Assembly: GCF_014489415.1 (NCBI RefSeq)
Contig: NZ_CP060822.1
Span: forward strand, 3,147,501 to 3,211,500
DNA: 64,000 nucleotides
Origin: Cylindrospermopsis curvispora GIHE-G1
GTDB taxonomy: Bacteria; Cyanobacteriota; Cyanobacteriia; Cyanobacteriales; Nostocaceae
Direction: 5' to 3'
In this document: positions 18,440 to 27,686 of the stretch, one piece after another
Layout of the letters: each line of letters begins with the position of its first letter
Numbering within the stretch: position 1 is the first letter of the stretch
The notes under the pieces: model-generated
Told to the model about the DNA's origin: nothing
Database searches by the model: none
Seen by the model: the letters and a program-made list of their open reading frames with translations, nothing else
Translations under genes and position numbers: made by a program

Positions 18440-21400
18440 CTAGTCGAAAGCAAAGTTACTGGCAGTGAGTGTACTAGTATTTACTCCGGTTAAGGTGGCT
18501 ACTTTGTTGCCATTGATGATAATGTCGTTATTGGTTAGGGTCAGATTATTAAAACCAAAGTTGCTTCCTTGACCACTAATACCTAAAACGTCAGTACCTA
18601 TCTGGAAGTCCACAATGGTATTGGCAACGTTTTTGTTGTCAACACTAGGGATATCACCAGTAGTGATCCAGAATTGGTCTGCACCAGCACCACCAGAAAT
18701 TAAATTCCCTCCACCCTCGGTAACAAAGAATTTATCCTCTCCATCGCCACCTAAAGCGCGACCATTAGTACCCAGATAAAATACATCATTACTAGCACCA
18801 CCGGAAATGCGATAGTCTTTGGCATCCGTGGCGAAGATTTCATCATTCCCACTACCACCAAAAATGCGATCGCCATTATTTACGTCTATAATGTCTTTTC
18901 CGCTACCTGAGTGTACTGTATTATTGCCTGCGTAGGGGTTGGTGACACCCAGGGTATCCACTTTGTCGTCTCCAGCACCGGTGAAAATTATATCATTAAT
19001 GCCATCGGTTCCTTGTGGGACAGACACATTATCAGCACCGGGAGCGCCAAAAACCAATTGAGAGCTTTCAGCGATGGTCGCAGCTAGACCTAGACGAGCA
19101 TCCAGAGCGAGAGGTTTATCCAATTCTAGCACGACCATTTCATTGTTATCAATGAGGGGGGGACGACCAATGGAGAAAGGATAATTGTTGTCATTAGCCA
19201 CGATAATGGTTTTATTATCCCATACTACCACATCTTCAATGGTTTGAAATGGCATATTATAGACTTTATTGCCATCACTATTGAGATCATTGGGGTCTTG
19301 GATATCCAGTAAGTTTGCTACTTCTTCCTTGGAAACAAAACCTTGAGCATTGACCTGACTAAAATCCACCTTGAATATCTTTTTAAACGCTGCGCCAGTG
19401 CCCTGATTATTGTCCCTTTCAATTACCAAGAACTCTTTGTCATTTATAGGTGTGAAATCGCCAATAGCATTGCTAGGACTGGCTAGTTGATAACGTCCTA
19501 CTAAACCGGTGTAAGTTTCTGTTGCTACATCAAATTTGTAGATTCTGACGGAACCAGCAGGATCTCCTACCACCGTACCTTCCAACATGGGATAGACCGT
19601 TTGACGGTCTGGACTAAAAGCCATACCTTCAAATCCCTGGGAGCGGTTGAGATTAGCAGTAACTAAATCACCATAGTAAGGTTGATTGGGATTGAAGTAA
19701 ACTGGGGAGTCGGCAAAATAGGGTGAGTTCAAGTTATTGTTGGGGTTGGCGTAACCTGTTCCCGCTAGATAGTTGTTAACTATTACGGATGTTCCTGTTT
19801 TGGGGAAATCAGTAAAGAAACCATCTACGCCTAAATCCACAAATTTACGTACTTCTGCTCCCGGATCTCCCTTATAGTCGGCAGAAAGGAAAAACCCATC
19901 ATTTCTTAGGGTGTAAAGATGAACTAGTAGTCCCGCTTGGTGGGCATCCTGAATGAGAGTTGTTGGTGTGCCTAAGGTGCGGTCTGCATCACTGATTTGA
20001 CCATCCCCATTTAAATCATCCGGTTGGCCATCTTTATTATTGTCTACGGTGGCCATAGGAACTATGCGCTGTTTGTTTGGTCCTATGCCTTTTGCATACT
20101 GAGCAATTTCTTTTAACCCAGTAGGTGTAGAAAGGTCATTATAGGTACGACTGTCTCCATTGACCACAAAATCGTAGGGTCTACCGGATCCACCAAATAA
20201 TTGCACTAATGGGATATCAACACTCGCACCAGGCATAATTGTGTTTTTCAATTCCTTGAGGTTACTAACTTCAAAGGATTGAATGAAGACACGACTAGCA
20301 TCAGTAAAGTTCAGGGTTTTGAGGGTATTTACCAATAATTGACTGGTGTTAAAACCTTGCTGCTGGAAGAATGTAGGATGTTTGGTTTCTGGGTAAATAC
20401 CAATCTTGCGTCCAGTTTCCAATTCTACCTGTTTCACCAGGTCAATCACCTCTTTCAGGGTGGGAACCTTCAACCCATCTTGATCAAAGGCGGTACTACG
20501 GAGGGAAGGAAGACGCTCAATGGCATTTAGTTCTTTAATTTCTGCTAGGGTAAAGTCTTCTGCGAACCAACCACCCACGTTGCGACCATCTAAGTTTTTA
20601 ACTTTTAGGCGATCTTGGAATTTATCACGTAGATGAACGTCTGTGCTGGTATCTGTGAGATTGATTTCTGGTTTACCACCCACAAGTTTAATTGTACCAT
20701 CAGTGTTGAGGTTCACAACCGCCAACATCGGTTCATGACGGGCAATTAAAACATTATCTTTGGTGACAACCAAGTCTGGTTCAATGAAATCTGCACCCTG
20801 GGCGATCGCCAATTTATAACTAGCTAAGGTGTGCTCTGGACGCTCTCCGCTACTACCCCGGTGACCAATAACAATAGGTTTTTGACCATTGAGAGTATCA
20901 AAGTCAGGTTTGGATAGAACATTGGGATTTTGGGGGGATCTTACTTGGTTGGTGGTAATTTGGTCTCTTACCAAATCTCCTGTTCCTGGGAAATCGGTAA
21001 AGTAACCATCTACGCCCAAACTAATAAATTGACGGTACTCCAATTCCGGGTTGTTGTTATAGTCCGATGCCAAAAAGCGACTTTCATTGCGGAAGGTGTA
21101 AGGATGAACCAACAGTCCCAACTTGTGAGCATCGCTAACCACACTGGTAGGTGGTAAGGTTACCTTGTCACTGTCATTAATTACCCCATCGTTGTTTAAA
21201 TCGTCTGGTTTGCCATCACTGTTCTTATCTACCGTTTTCACCGAAATAATCTGGCGCTTCCATGGTCCAATACCGTCAGCATATTTGGCAATTTCTGCTA
21301 AACCTGCTGGAGTCAGGAGATCGCCATAGGTACGAGTGTCTCCCTTGACAGTAAAATCGTAGGGACGGGCGTAAGCATCTTTGTATATAAGTGTGCCATT

Positions 21401-22576
21401 ATCGGCTACATCATATGCATCAATTAGCTGCACTAGGGAAATATTAACACCTCTTGCTGGCATAATGGTACTATTCAAATCCTGAAGATTACTAACTTCA
21501 AAAGATTGAATAAAAATGCGTGTAGGGTCAGTAAAACTCTTGCTTTTTAGGGTGTCAATGAGTTTTTCTTCTAAAGATAAACCCAGATTGTCGTGGTAGG
21601 TGGGATGTTTAGTTTCTGGGTAAATGCCAATTTTCTTGCCCGTTTGTGCTTCTACTTCCTTGAGCAAATCAATAATTTCGCCCAGGGTGGGGATTTCCAA
21701 TAGCCCATTAAACACCTGGTCACGGTAACCCTGAGGCATAACTGCTCTAAGAGTTTTAATTTCCGCTAAGGTAAAGTCAGAAGCAAAGAAGCCTTCTTCT
21801 TCTACTCCATCCACTACAACCTTTTTCTTGCGACTGGCAAATTCGGGACGACTATTTACATCAGTAGTATTAATCAAATTGGGCTCGTGACGAGCAATTA
21901 AGACTCCATCCTTGGTGGAGACTAAATCTGGTTCAATGAAGTCAGCACCCCGTAAGATTGCCAGTCTGTATGCTTCAATGGTATGTTCTGGTAATTCACC
22001 ACTAGCACCTCTATGACCAATAACAATGGGTTTTTGACCGTTGAGAGTGTTCAGTTGGATGGGATTAGGGGTGGCAATGGGCGCATCTAATAGAACTCCA
22101 TTGCTGTCAAAATGCAATAAATAAGTACCAAATTCATCACCTATCCAAATATCCCCCCTATGATCAATGACAAAGGACTCCACATCAAAATCTGCTCCCG
22201 TCAGTAGTCGTTCAGGAGTATTTTGATTCACAATGGAAAAGGGAATCAAGCGGTTGGGATCTGCAAGTTGAATGAAGTTCTCCACTCCAACCTTACCATT
22301 GCCATTTTCAACCCCGGTAAAATTAGGATCTAGTTGGTAGATGCGCAGGAGAAAGTCCGCACTGTTGTTTTTAGCACCAAAACCATTGTCCGCTAAAAAC
22401 CAAAATCGGGAACCACTGGTGTTAGGAGCAAATTGCACCCCGCTAAAGCCTTGTACAGGTTGACCAGAAAAGGGCGTAGTGCGTCCATTGGTGGGATTAG
22501 TGACAGCAGCACCGGATTTTGGACCAGCAGCAAACGTATCAGCAGGAAGAACAGCAAAACCTTTGAGTGTTACCAT
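18440..22576 (-). CDS. Phytase-like esterase with two inserted GDPD domains and RTX tail
   Basis: A 1378-aa protein, probably secreted through its C-terminus. Residues 1-170 are the start of an esterase-like phytase propeller (LADNGFGAKNNSADFLLRIY, DIWIGDEFG). Residues 181-545 and 562-940 are two tandem glycerophosphodiesterase domains, each with IGHRGxSGExPEHT, GADFIEPDLV, IGIYPETKHPT and YFTDFP or FFTDFP. Each also carries a Ca-binding DxNxDGxPDDLNxDG insert. Residues 945-1165 resume the propeller (SQGFEGMAFSPD, FTPINDKEFLVIERDN, ANDNNYPFSIGR). From 1180 Ca-binding RTX repeats follow (GAGDDKV, GGSGNDEI, GGAGADQF). The expected role is releasing phosphate from organic phosphoesters outside the cell. 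A Pho-box-like array precedes it. Confidence 0.9.
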   Translation of the reverse strand: MVTLKGFAVLPADTFAAGPKSGAAVTNPTNGRTTPFSGQPVQGFSGVQFAPNTSGSRFWFLADNGFGAKNNSADFLLRIYQLDPNFTGVENGNGKVGVENFIQLADPNRLIPFSIVNQNTPERLLTGADFDVESFVIDHRGDIWIGDEFGTYLLHFDSNGVLLDAPIATPNPIQLNTLNGQKPIVIGHRGASGELPEHTIEAYRLAILRGADFIEPDLVSTKDGVLIARHEPNLINTTDVNSRPEFASRKKKVVVDGVEEEGFFASDFTLAEIKTLRAVMPQGYRDQVFNGLLEIPTLGEIIDLLKEVEAQTGKKIGIYPETKHPTYHDNLGLSLEEKLIDTLKSKSFTDPTRIFIQSFEVSNLQDLNSTIMPARGVNISLVQLIDAYDVADNGTLIYKDAYARPYDFTVKGDTRTYGDLLTPAGLAEIAKYADGIGPWKRQIISVKTVDKNSDGKPDDLNNDGVINDSDKVTLPPTSVVSDAHKLGLLVHPYTFRNESRFLASDYNNNPELEYRQFISLGVDGYFTDFPGTGDLVRDQITTNQVRSPQNPNVLSKPDFDTLNGQKPIVIGHRGSSGERPEHTLASYKLAIAQGADFIEPDLVVTKDNVLIARHEPMLAVVNLNTDGTIKLVGGKPEINLTDTSTDVHLRDKFQDRLKVKNLDGRNVGGWFAEDFTLAEIKELNAIERLPSLRSTAFDQDGLKVPTLKEVIDLVKQVELETGRKIGIYPETKHPTFFQQQGFNTSQLLVNTLKTLNFTDASRVFIQSFEVSNLKELKNTIMPGASVDIPLVQLFGGSGRPYDFVVNGDSRTYNDLSTPTGLKEIAQYAKGIGPNKQRIVPMATVDNNKDGQPDDLNGDGQISDADRTLGTPTTLIQDAHQAGLLVHLYTLRNDGFFLSADYKGDPGAEVRKFVDLGVDGFFTDFPKTGTSVIVNNYLAGTGYANPNNNLNSPYFADSPVYFNPNQPYYGDLVTANLNRSQGFEGMAFSPDRQTVYPMLEGTVVGDPAGSVRIYKFDVATETYTGLVGRYQLASPSNAIGDFTPINDKEFLVIERDNNQGTGAAFKKIFKVDFSQVNAQGFVSKEEVANLLDIQDPNDLNSDGNKVYNMPFQTIEDVVVWDNKTIIVANDNNYPFSIGRPPLIDNNEMVVLELDKPLALDARLGLAATIAESSQLVFGAPGADNVSVPQGTDGINDIIFTGAGDDKVDTLGVTNPYAGNNTVHSGSGKDIIDVNNGDRIFGGSGNDEIFATDAKDYRISGGASNDVFYLGTNGRALGGDGEDKFFVTEGGGNLISGGAGADQFWITTGDIPSVDNKNVANTIVDFQIGTDVLGISGQGSNFGFNNLTLTNNDIIINGNKVATLTGVNTSTLTASNFAFD

Positions 22577-22635
22577 ATTGGGAATTTTGGTAAAGAAAAA
22601 TTAAGTTAGTATTCCCAATACAACTTATTGGTAGA

Positions 22636-22687
22636 AAGTTAAGATACCATTGTCCCAAGAGTAAGTCTATTTTAAGTATTGATTAAG
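22636..22687 (-). promoter_or_regulatory. Candidate Pho box (PhoB/SphR site)
   Basis: On the minus strand CTTAATCA, CTTAAAAT and CTTACTCT begin at 22687, 22676 and 22665, an exact 11-bp period. CTTAACTT begins at 22643, two further periods on. The cyanobacterial Pho box is tandem PyTTAAPyPyT/A octamers with 3-bp gaps. It lies 60-110 bp upstream of the GDPD/phytase-like gene, where activation by phosphate starvation would be expected. Confidence 0.65.
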
Positions 22688-22829
22688 TTATTGATTAATT
22701 AGGATTGAGGAGGGGAATTTTTTGAGTTTTGTCAAGATTTAACAGTTACCAAACTTACTTGATCAGTTTTTGGGTTAGGATCTGGGGAAGTGCTTTCTCA
22801 TGGTCTAAATTGGACGTTTAAGAATATTC

Positions 22830-24848
22830 ATGAGCATTTCGACTTCCGTGCTGAGTGATTTGCTACAGTCACTATCTCACCTACGTCCCCAGTTATATTT
22901 TAAGGCTTCACTAACCGCACTTTCCCATGCGATGGAAGACCAGATCTTGGGGACTACCTTGGGTGAACCACTAATTATTGCCAGTTTTCAGCGAGAACGG
23001 TTTTATCGTCAAGAAGCCCATCGCTATGAGCGTCTTGCTGAGCGTAGTAATCAGGTATATGTATTGTCTGCACTAGAAACTGAGTTTACCAGTAGTTCAG
23101 GATCCTATGAAAAGGTTGCTTTTACACCAGAGGATGCTTTAAGTAAAGAGTGGCACTTGGTTGTGATTGCAGATAATTATGCTACCTGTTTAGTGTGTCG
23201 AGAAAGTGTTAAATCGGTTGTTAAAAGTCAGCAAGTACCAGAGACGAGTTCCGTCCTGGATATGGATACCTCAAGAAGATTTGAGGGTATTTGGACAGCT
23301 GACAGGACTGTTAGTATTAAAGCAGCGGATTTATTATTAAGCAGAATTGTGGCCTATCGTCCTGATTTGAAGGACAAGGTGGTTGATGTACGTAAACGGT
23401 TTAATATTAAAGAGTTCACAAAATCCAGTCAGAGAAAGAAGATAGGCGGGCGGGAAATTGATACGGATCCTTTTGTCCGACGACTAGTAACTTATTTACA
23501 GGCCAGTCAGTATAAGTTACACAAGGCCTACCGCTCTCTTACTGTCCAAGCTAGGAAAGAAAGACTGGTTAATTCTATTAGTATGGCTATTAGGCGCTCC
23601 CTGGATCCAAAACAAATTTTGCAAGTCGCTGCCCAGGAATTGGGAGAGCATTTAGCAGCGGGTCGTTGTTTGATTTATCGTGCTCAGTCTGGTGATGTGA
23701 GGGCAAATATTGAACATGAATTTTTGGATCAGGGTTTATCATCGGTTTTAGGACAAACCTGGGATTTACAAAGTCACTCCCTATTTCAAGAAATTGTGGA
23801 TAAACAAGAGGGAGTATGTGTGGGTGATGCGACAACGGATCCACGAGTTCAAGATTCTCCTTACTTGTCCTCCATAGCAGGCAAATTTAATATTCGTTCC
23901 TGGTTGATGGAACCTGTATTATTTCAGGGGAAATTGCTGGGTATTGTGGAACTACACTATTGTTATTTTCCTACCTACGATTGGCAACCGGGAGAGCTAG
24001 ATTTAGTCAAGGCGATCGCTACTCAAGTAGGTTCAGCTTTAATTCAAGCCGAATCATTTACTAATCTAGAAGAGCTAAATAAACAACTAGAGGCTTTAGA
24101 CCGAACTCGCAGCAATCTAATTGCTATTACTGGGCATGAGTTGCGAACTCCCCTTTCCACCATTCAAGTGTGTTTAGAAAGTTTGGCCACCGAGCCAGAT
24201 ATGCCCGCCGACTTACGGCAAGTGATGTTAAATACAGCTCTTGCGGACTCAGAGAGAATGCGTAAACTAGTGCAAGACTTCCTCACCCTTTCCAATTTAG
24301 AAAGTGGGAATGTGGAATGGCATACGGAATCTTTAATTCTCAAGGAGTGTGTGGATTTAGCACTAAGTCGCATGCGTATAAGGTCTAACAAAGAAAAATC
24401 CCCCCAGGTAAGTAGTGAGATTCCCATAAATTTACCCCTGGTGAAAGCGGATGGGGATTGGTTAGTGGAAGTATTAGCCAAACTGATAGATAATGCCTAT
24501 AAATTCACTTCCCCCTCGGGAAGGATTACAATTAAAGCCAAACAAAATCGTAGTGACCAAGTATTGGTTACCGTAGCTGATACAGGTCGAGGCATTGATC
24601 GGGATGCGTTGGAAATAGTATTTGACCGGTTTTATCAAGAGGAGGGAGCCTTGAGGCGAACTACTGGAGGAACAGGATTGGGTTTAGCGATTTGTCGTCA
24701 AATAGTTAATGCTTGGGGGGGAAGAATTTGGGCTGAGTCGGAGGGTAAAGATAAGGGAAGCCAATTTCACTTTACTATTCCCATTATGCGGGGGAAGATA
24801 GAAAAAAAGCAGTCCAAGGTTAATACTGGAATATCATCACCCAGGTAG
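22830..24848 (+). CDS. DICT-GAF sensor histidine kinase
   Basis: A soluble 672-aa kinase. Residues about 25-160 look like a DICT sensory domain (LYFKASLTALSHAMEDQIL, HLVVIADNYATCLV), which in cyanobacteria is tied to light or redox signalling proteins. Residues about 250-395 are a GAF domain (RRSLDPKQILQVAAQELGEH, WLMEPVLFQGKLLGIVEL). The HisKA phosphoacceptor is H436 in ITGHELRTPLSTIQ. The ATPase has the N box DNAYKFTSP, G1 DTGRGID and G2 GGTGLGLAI. There is no transmembrane segment and no response regulator next to it, so partner and signal are unknown. It is divergent from the phytase-like gene, which makes a phosphate link possible but unproven. Confidence 0.9.
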   Translation: MSISTSVLSDLLQSLSHLRPQLYFKASLTALSHAMEDQILGTTLGEPLIIASFQRERFYRQEAHRYERLAERSNQVYVLSALETEFTSSSGSYEKVAFTPEDALSKEWHLVVIADNYATCLVCRESVKSVVKSQQVPETSSVLDMDTSRRFEGIWTADRTVSIKAADLLLSRIVAYRPDLKDKVVDVRKRFNIKEFTKSSQRKKIGGREIDTDPFVRRLVTYLQASQYKLHKAYRSLTVQARKERLVNSISMAIRRSLDPKQILQVAAQELGEHLAAGRCLIYRAQSGDVRANIEHEFLDQGLSSVLGQTWDLQSHSLFQEIVDKQEGVCVGDATTDPRVQDSPYLSSIAGKFNIRSWLMEPVLFQGKLLGIVELHYCYFPTYDWQPGELDLVKAIATQVGSALIQAESFTNLEELNKQLEALDRTRSNLIAITGHELRTPLSTIQVCLESLATEPDMPADLRQVMLNTALADSERMRKLVQDFLTLSNLESGNVEWHTESLILKECVDLALSRMRIRSNKEKSPQVSSEIPINLPLVKADGDWLVEVLAKLIDNAYKFTSPSGRITIKAKQNRSDQVLVTVADTGRGIDRDALEIVFDRFYQEEGALRRTTGGTGLGLAICRQIVNAWGGRIWAESEGKDKGSQFHFTIPIMRGKIEKKQSKVNTGISSPR

Positions 24849-24940
24849 TTCTTTGGGCCAAGCTACTGGATGGTGGTTTTTCCTCCCCCCAGATTTGAGA
24901 AAGTGTTACAGTGTGTGAAATAATCGTAATATGGGATAAG

Positions 24941-24962
24941 TTAGGGTGGTAGTATGCCCTAA
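24941..24962 (+). promoter_or_regulatory. Small hairpin in the psaD leader
   Basis: TTAGGG-(10 nt)-CCCTAA lies 27 nt before the psaD ATG, downstream of a TAATAT box near 24928. It may shape the 5' UTR. A single TTACA element at 24906 resembles half of an RpaB (HLR1) site; no second half is seen. Confidence 0.3.
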
Positions 24963-24988
24963 AAACGTTGAGAGAAAACCCTAATCCT

Positions 24989-25405
24989 ATGGCAACTCTA
25001 ACTGGACAAACCCCCCTATTTGGCGGTAGTACTGGCGGACTACTTAAAAAGGCAGAAGTAGAGGAAAAGTACGCTATTACCTGGACAAGTCCCAAAGAGC
25101 AAGTTTTTGAAATGCCCACCGGTGGTGCAGCAACTATGCGCACAGGCGAAAACTTGCTTTATATTGCCCGCAAAGAGTATGGCATTGCTTTAGGTGCCCA
25201 ACTCCGCAAGTTCAAAATAACCGACTACAAGGTTTACCGGATTCTCCCCAGTGGGGAAACTACTCTGATTCACCCCGCAGATGGTGTGTTCCCAGAAAAG
25301 GTAAATAAAGGTCGGGAAATGGTACGCCATGTACCCCGCAGAATTGGTGAGAACCCCAGTGCTGCAGCACTTAAGTTTAGTGGTAAAGCTACCCACGACG
25401 CCTAA
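24989..25405 (+). CDS. psaD: Photosystem I subunit II (PsaD)
   Basis: A 138-aa stromal-side subunit that docks ferredoxin on photosystem I. The start at 24989 gives the standard N-terminus [19 protein letters not shown]. Conserved stretches include [43 protein letters not shown]-typical [13 protein letters not shown] and [15 protein letters not shown]. The seven codons upstream of this ATG in the same frame are not family-like. trpE follows after a long hairpin, the same neighbour as in other Nostocales. Confidence 0.98.
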   Translation: MATLTGQTPLFGGSTGGLLKKAEVEEKYAITWTSPKEQVFEMPTGGAATMRTGENLLYIARKEYGIALGAQLRKFKITDYKVYRILPSGETTLIHPADGVFPEKVNKGREMVRHVPRRIGENPSAAALKFSGKATHDA

Positions 25406-25426
25406 GAACTGTTGGCGCTAGTTGAT

Positions 25427-25469
25427 AATGGGTAATTGGTAATGTAACAGTCTTTACTAGTTACCCATT
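25427..25469 (+). terminator. 18-bp imperfect hairpin between psaD and trpE
   Basis: AATGGGTAATTGGTAATG pairs with CTTTACTAGTTACCCATT, with two G-U pairs and one mismatch, around a 7-nt loop. It starts 21 nt after the psaD stop. It could terminate or stabilise psaD mRNA and separate it from trpE. The GGTAAT-rich sequence also resembles common Nostocales short repeats. Confidence 0.55.
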
Positions 25470-25499
25470 TGAATTTCTAAGTATATAAAACTTTAACCT

Positions 25500-27020
25500 A
25501 TGATTTTTCCCGATTTTCAGCAATTTATACAATTAGCTCAACAGGGTAATTTTGTCCCGGTTTATCAAGAATGGGTTGCCGATCTGGATACCCCTGTTTC
25601 CGCTTGGTACAAGGTTTGTGCAGGTCAACCCTATAGCTTTTTGCTGGAGTCGGTGGAAGGTGGGGAAAAGGTGGGACGTTATAGTTTATTGGGTTGTGAC
25701 CCTCTTTGGATTTTGGAAGCAAGGGGAGACCAAACTACTCAAATCTATAGAGATGGAAGACGACAGGTTTTTCAGGGCGACCCCTTTAGGGTTTTGGCTG
25801 ACTGTTTGGCACCCTATCATCCAGTGAAATTACCAGAGTTGCCTTCCGGAATTGGGGGTTTATTCGGGTTTTGGGGTTATGAACTCATTAATTGGATTGA
25901 ACCAACAGTACCCATACATACTCAGGATGATCGCCAGATTCCTGATGGACTGTGGATGCAAGTAGACCATTTGTTAATATTTGACCAGGTAAAACGCAAA
26001 ATTTGGGCGATCGCCTACGCTGATGTCAGGGAAGATGTGGGGATGGAGGAGAGTTACCAAAAAGCATGCAATTGTATTAAACAGATGGTAGAGAAATTAT
26101 CTTTACCCTTGACGAAAGAAAACACCCAACTAACCTGGAAATCACCACAGAACAGACCCAAGGTGGACATTAAAGAGTACAGCAGCAATTTTACCCAGGA
26201 GCAGTTTTGCGCCAGTGTGGAAAAAGCGAAGGAGCGTATTAGAGCGGGTGATATCTTCCAAGTAGTAATTTCCCAAAGATTAGGGACAGAATACCGGGGG
26301 AATCCCTTTGCGTTATACCGTTCCCTACGTCAAATTAACCCTTCACCCTACATGGCATTTTTTAACTTTGACGATTGGCAGATCATTGGTTCTAGTCCAG
26401 AGGTGATGGTCAAAGCAGAGAGAGATGAGGAAGGGGGGATAATGGCCACGGTTAGACCACTTGCTGGAACAAGACCAAGGGGTAAAACCAGCAAGGAGGA
26501 TGGGGAATTAGCAGCGGATTTATTAGCAGATCCCAAGGAAGTTGCTGAACATATTATGTTGGTGGATCTGGGACGCAATGATTTAGGAAGGGTTTGCCAA
26601 AATGGCACAGTTAAGGTTGATGAACTAATGATTGTTGAACGTTATTCCCATGTGATGCACATTGTTAGTAATGTGGTAGGTAAATTGGCGGAAGATAAAA
26701 CCGCTTGGGATTTATTAAAAGCTTGTTTCCCCGCAGGGACAGTTAGTGGAGCACCAAAAATCCGGGCTATGCAAATCATTAACCAGTTAGAACCAACCCG
26801 CAGGGGAGTCTATTCAGGAGTGTATGGCTATTATGACTTTGAAGGACAATTAAATACTGCCATATCCATTAGAACCATGGTGCTAAAGGACGGGACTGTT
26901 AGCGTTCAAGCGGGCGCGGGACTAGTTGCGGACTCCCAACCGGAGAAAGAATATGAGGAAACTCTAAATAAGGCTAGGGGTTTATTGGAAGCAATTAGAT
27001 GTTTGAAAGAGGTTACCTAG
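25500..27020 (+). CDS. trpE: Anthranilate synthase component I
   Basis: The 506-aa enzyme converts chorismate to anthranilate, the first step of tryptophan synthesis, using ammonia from TrpG. The tryptophan feedback site motif LLES occurs at about residue 48 (SFLLESVEGGEKVGRYSLLG). The chorismate-binding domain has GDIFQVVISQRL, INPSPYMAF, GSSPEVMV, RPLAGTRPRG, VDLGRNDLGRV, CFPAGTVSGAPK and IRTMVLKDG. It carries no fused glutaminase. Only 94 bp separate it from psaD, with the hairpin between; whether it is read through from psaD is not visible. Confidence 0.95.
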   Translation: MIFPDFQQFIQLAQQGNFVPVYQEWVADLDTPVSAWYKVCAGQPYSFLLESVEGGEKVGRYSLLGCDPLWILEARGDQTTQIYRDGRRQVFQGDPFRVLADCLAPYHPVKLPELPSGIGGLFGFWGYELINWIEPTVPIHTQDDRQIPDGLWMQVDHLLIFDQVKRKIWAIAYADVREDVGMEESYQKACNCIKQMVEKLSLPLTKENTQLTWKSPQNRPKVDIKEYSSNFTQEQFCASVEKAKERIRAGDIFQVVISQRLGTEYRGNPFALYRSLRQINPSPYMAFFNFDDWQIIGSSPEVMVKAERDEEGGIMATVRPLAGTRPRGKTSKEDGELAADLLADPKEVAEHIMLVDLGRNDLGRVCQNGTVKVDELMIVERYSHVMHIVSNVVGKLAEDKTAWDLLKACFPAGTVSGAPKIRAMQIINQLEPTRRGVYSGVYGYYDFEGQLNTAISIRTMVLKDGTVSVQAGAGLVADSQPEKEYEETLNKARGLLEAIRCLKEVT

Positions 27021-27082
27021 TTCAGTACAGGTCTTGACTCTACAATTCCCAGCAAGATCCCCATTAAACTCTCTAAATCATC

Positions 27083-27146
27083 TGGAATACGATACACGGA
27101 AGCCACTTGGCTTTAGACAGGAAGTGCCAACGGCGAATTTATTCGC
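27083..27146 (+). other. Two small hairpins, possible IS200/IS605-type end
   Basis: GAAGCCACTTGGCTTTAGAC is followed by GGCGAATTTATTCGCC, a perfect 6-bp stem with a TTTA loop. Sequences of this style flank tnpB genes in cyanobacteria, but no transposase frame is present. It could also be the 3' end of trpE mRNA. Confidence 0.35.
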
Positions 27147-27296
27147 CTTGATATTTAACCGTGATGCGGATCTTCAATATTCCAGTGTTGTCTTTATGTT
27201 ATTTTGTGGCTGCTATTGACAAGTAAGTCTTATCTGAGCTATACTTTCGAAATCAACTTAAAGTAGCGGTGATGCTAAGAATTAATTTTAGCAGAA

Positions 27297-27593
27297 TCAG
27301 TAGAGGCTGTTTAAGCCAGCCTCAGAAAGTTCGTTTATGGACTCTTCAGAAATCTCCGTGTCTTTAGACCGGAGAAGCTTAATACTTAAACTTGCTAAGG
27401 TTAAATATTCCTCAATCCTTTGTTTTAACTCTTGTAATCTTTCCAAACAACGATTACTTTTAGGTAAGCTAATATGTCTCCTTAACAGATTATATCCTAA
27501 TTCAGCTAGAATCTCATCAGCTTCATAGCACATTTCAAAATAGGACCTGAAGGTGTAGGATTGATTCTCTTGCAGAATTTTTCTACTAGTCAT
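27297..27593 (-). CDS. Small conserved-looking protein; possible truncated nuclease N-domain
   Basis: A 98-aa protein. Residues 12-45 (YTFRSYFEMCYEADEILAEL, GYNLLRRHISLP) recall the N-terminal segment of cyanobacterial proteins that continue into a PD-(D/E)XK nuclease-like domain, with a helix like LQELKQRIEEYLTLASLSI at the junction. Here the sequence ends soon after that point, so it may be a truncated relative or a real stand-alone domain. No start signal is clear. It follows ycf35 by about 90 bp, beyond a strong hairpin, on the same strand. Confidence 0.5.
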   Translation of the reverse strand: MTSRKILQENQSYTFRSYFEMCYEADEILAELGYNLLRRHISLPKSNRCLERLQELKQRIEEYLTLASLSIKLLRSKDTEISEESINELSEAGLNSLY

Positions 27594-27629
27594 ATTTAAC
27601 TCAATTAGCTCACAAAATCAGGAAGAAAG

Positions 27630-27656
27630 CGGGCTAACCAGTTTGTGGTTAACCCG
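27630..27656 (-). terminator. Hairpin after ycf35
   Basis: CGGGTTAACC/GGTTAGCCCG (one G-U) around a 7-nt loop, about 30 nt past the ycf35 stop on the minus strand, followed by CTTTCTTCC. A strong transcript-end candidate. Confidence 0.65.
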
Positions 27657-27686
27657 TTTGTGCTTTGGGAACGCGCAGATAATTAA

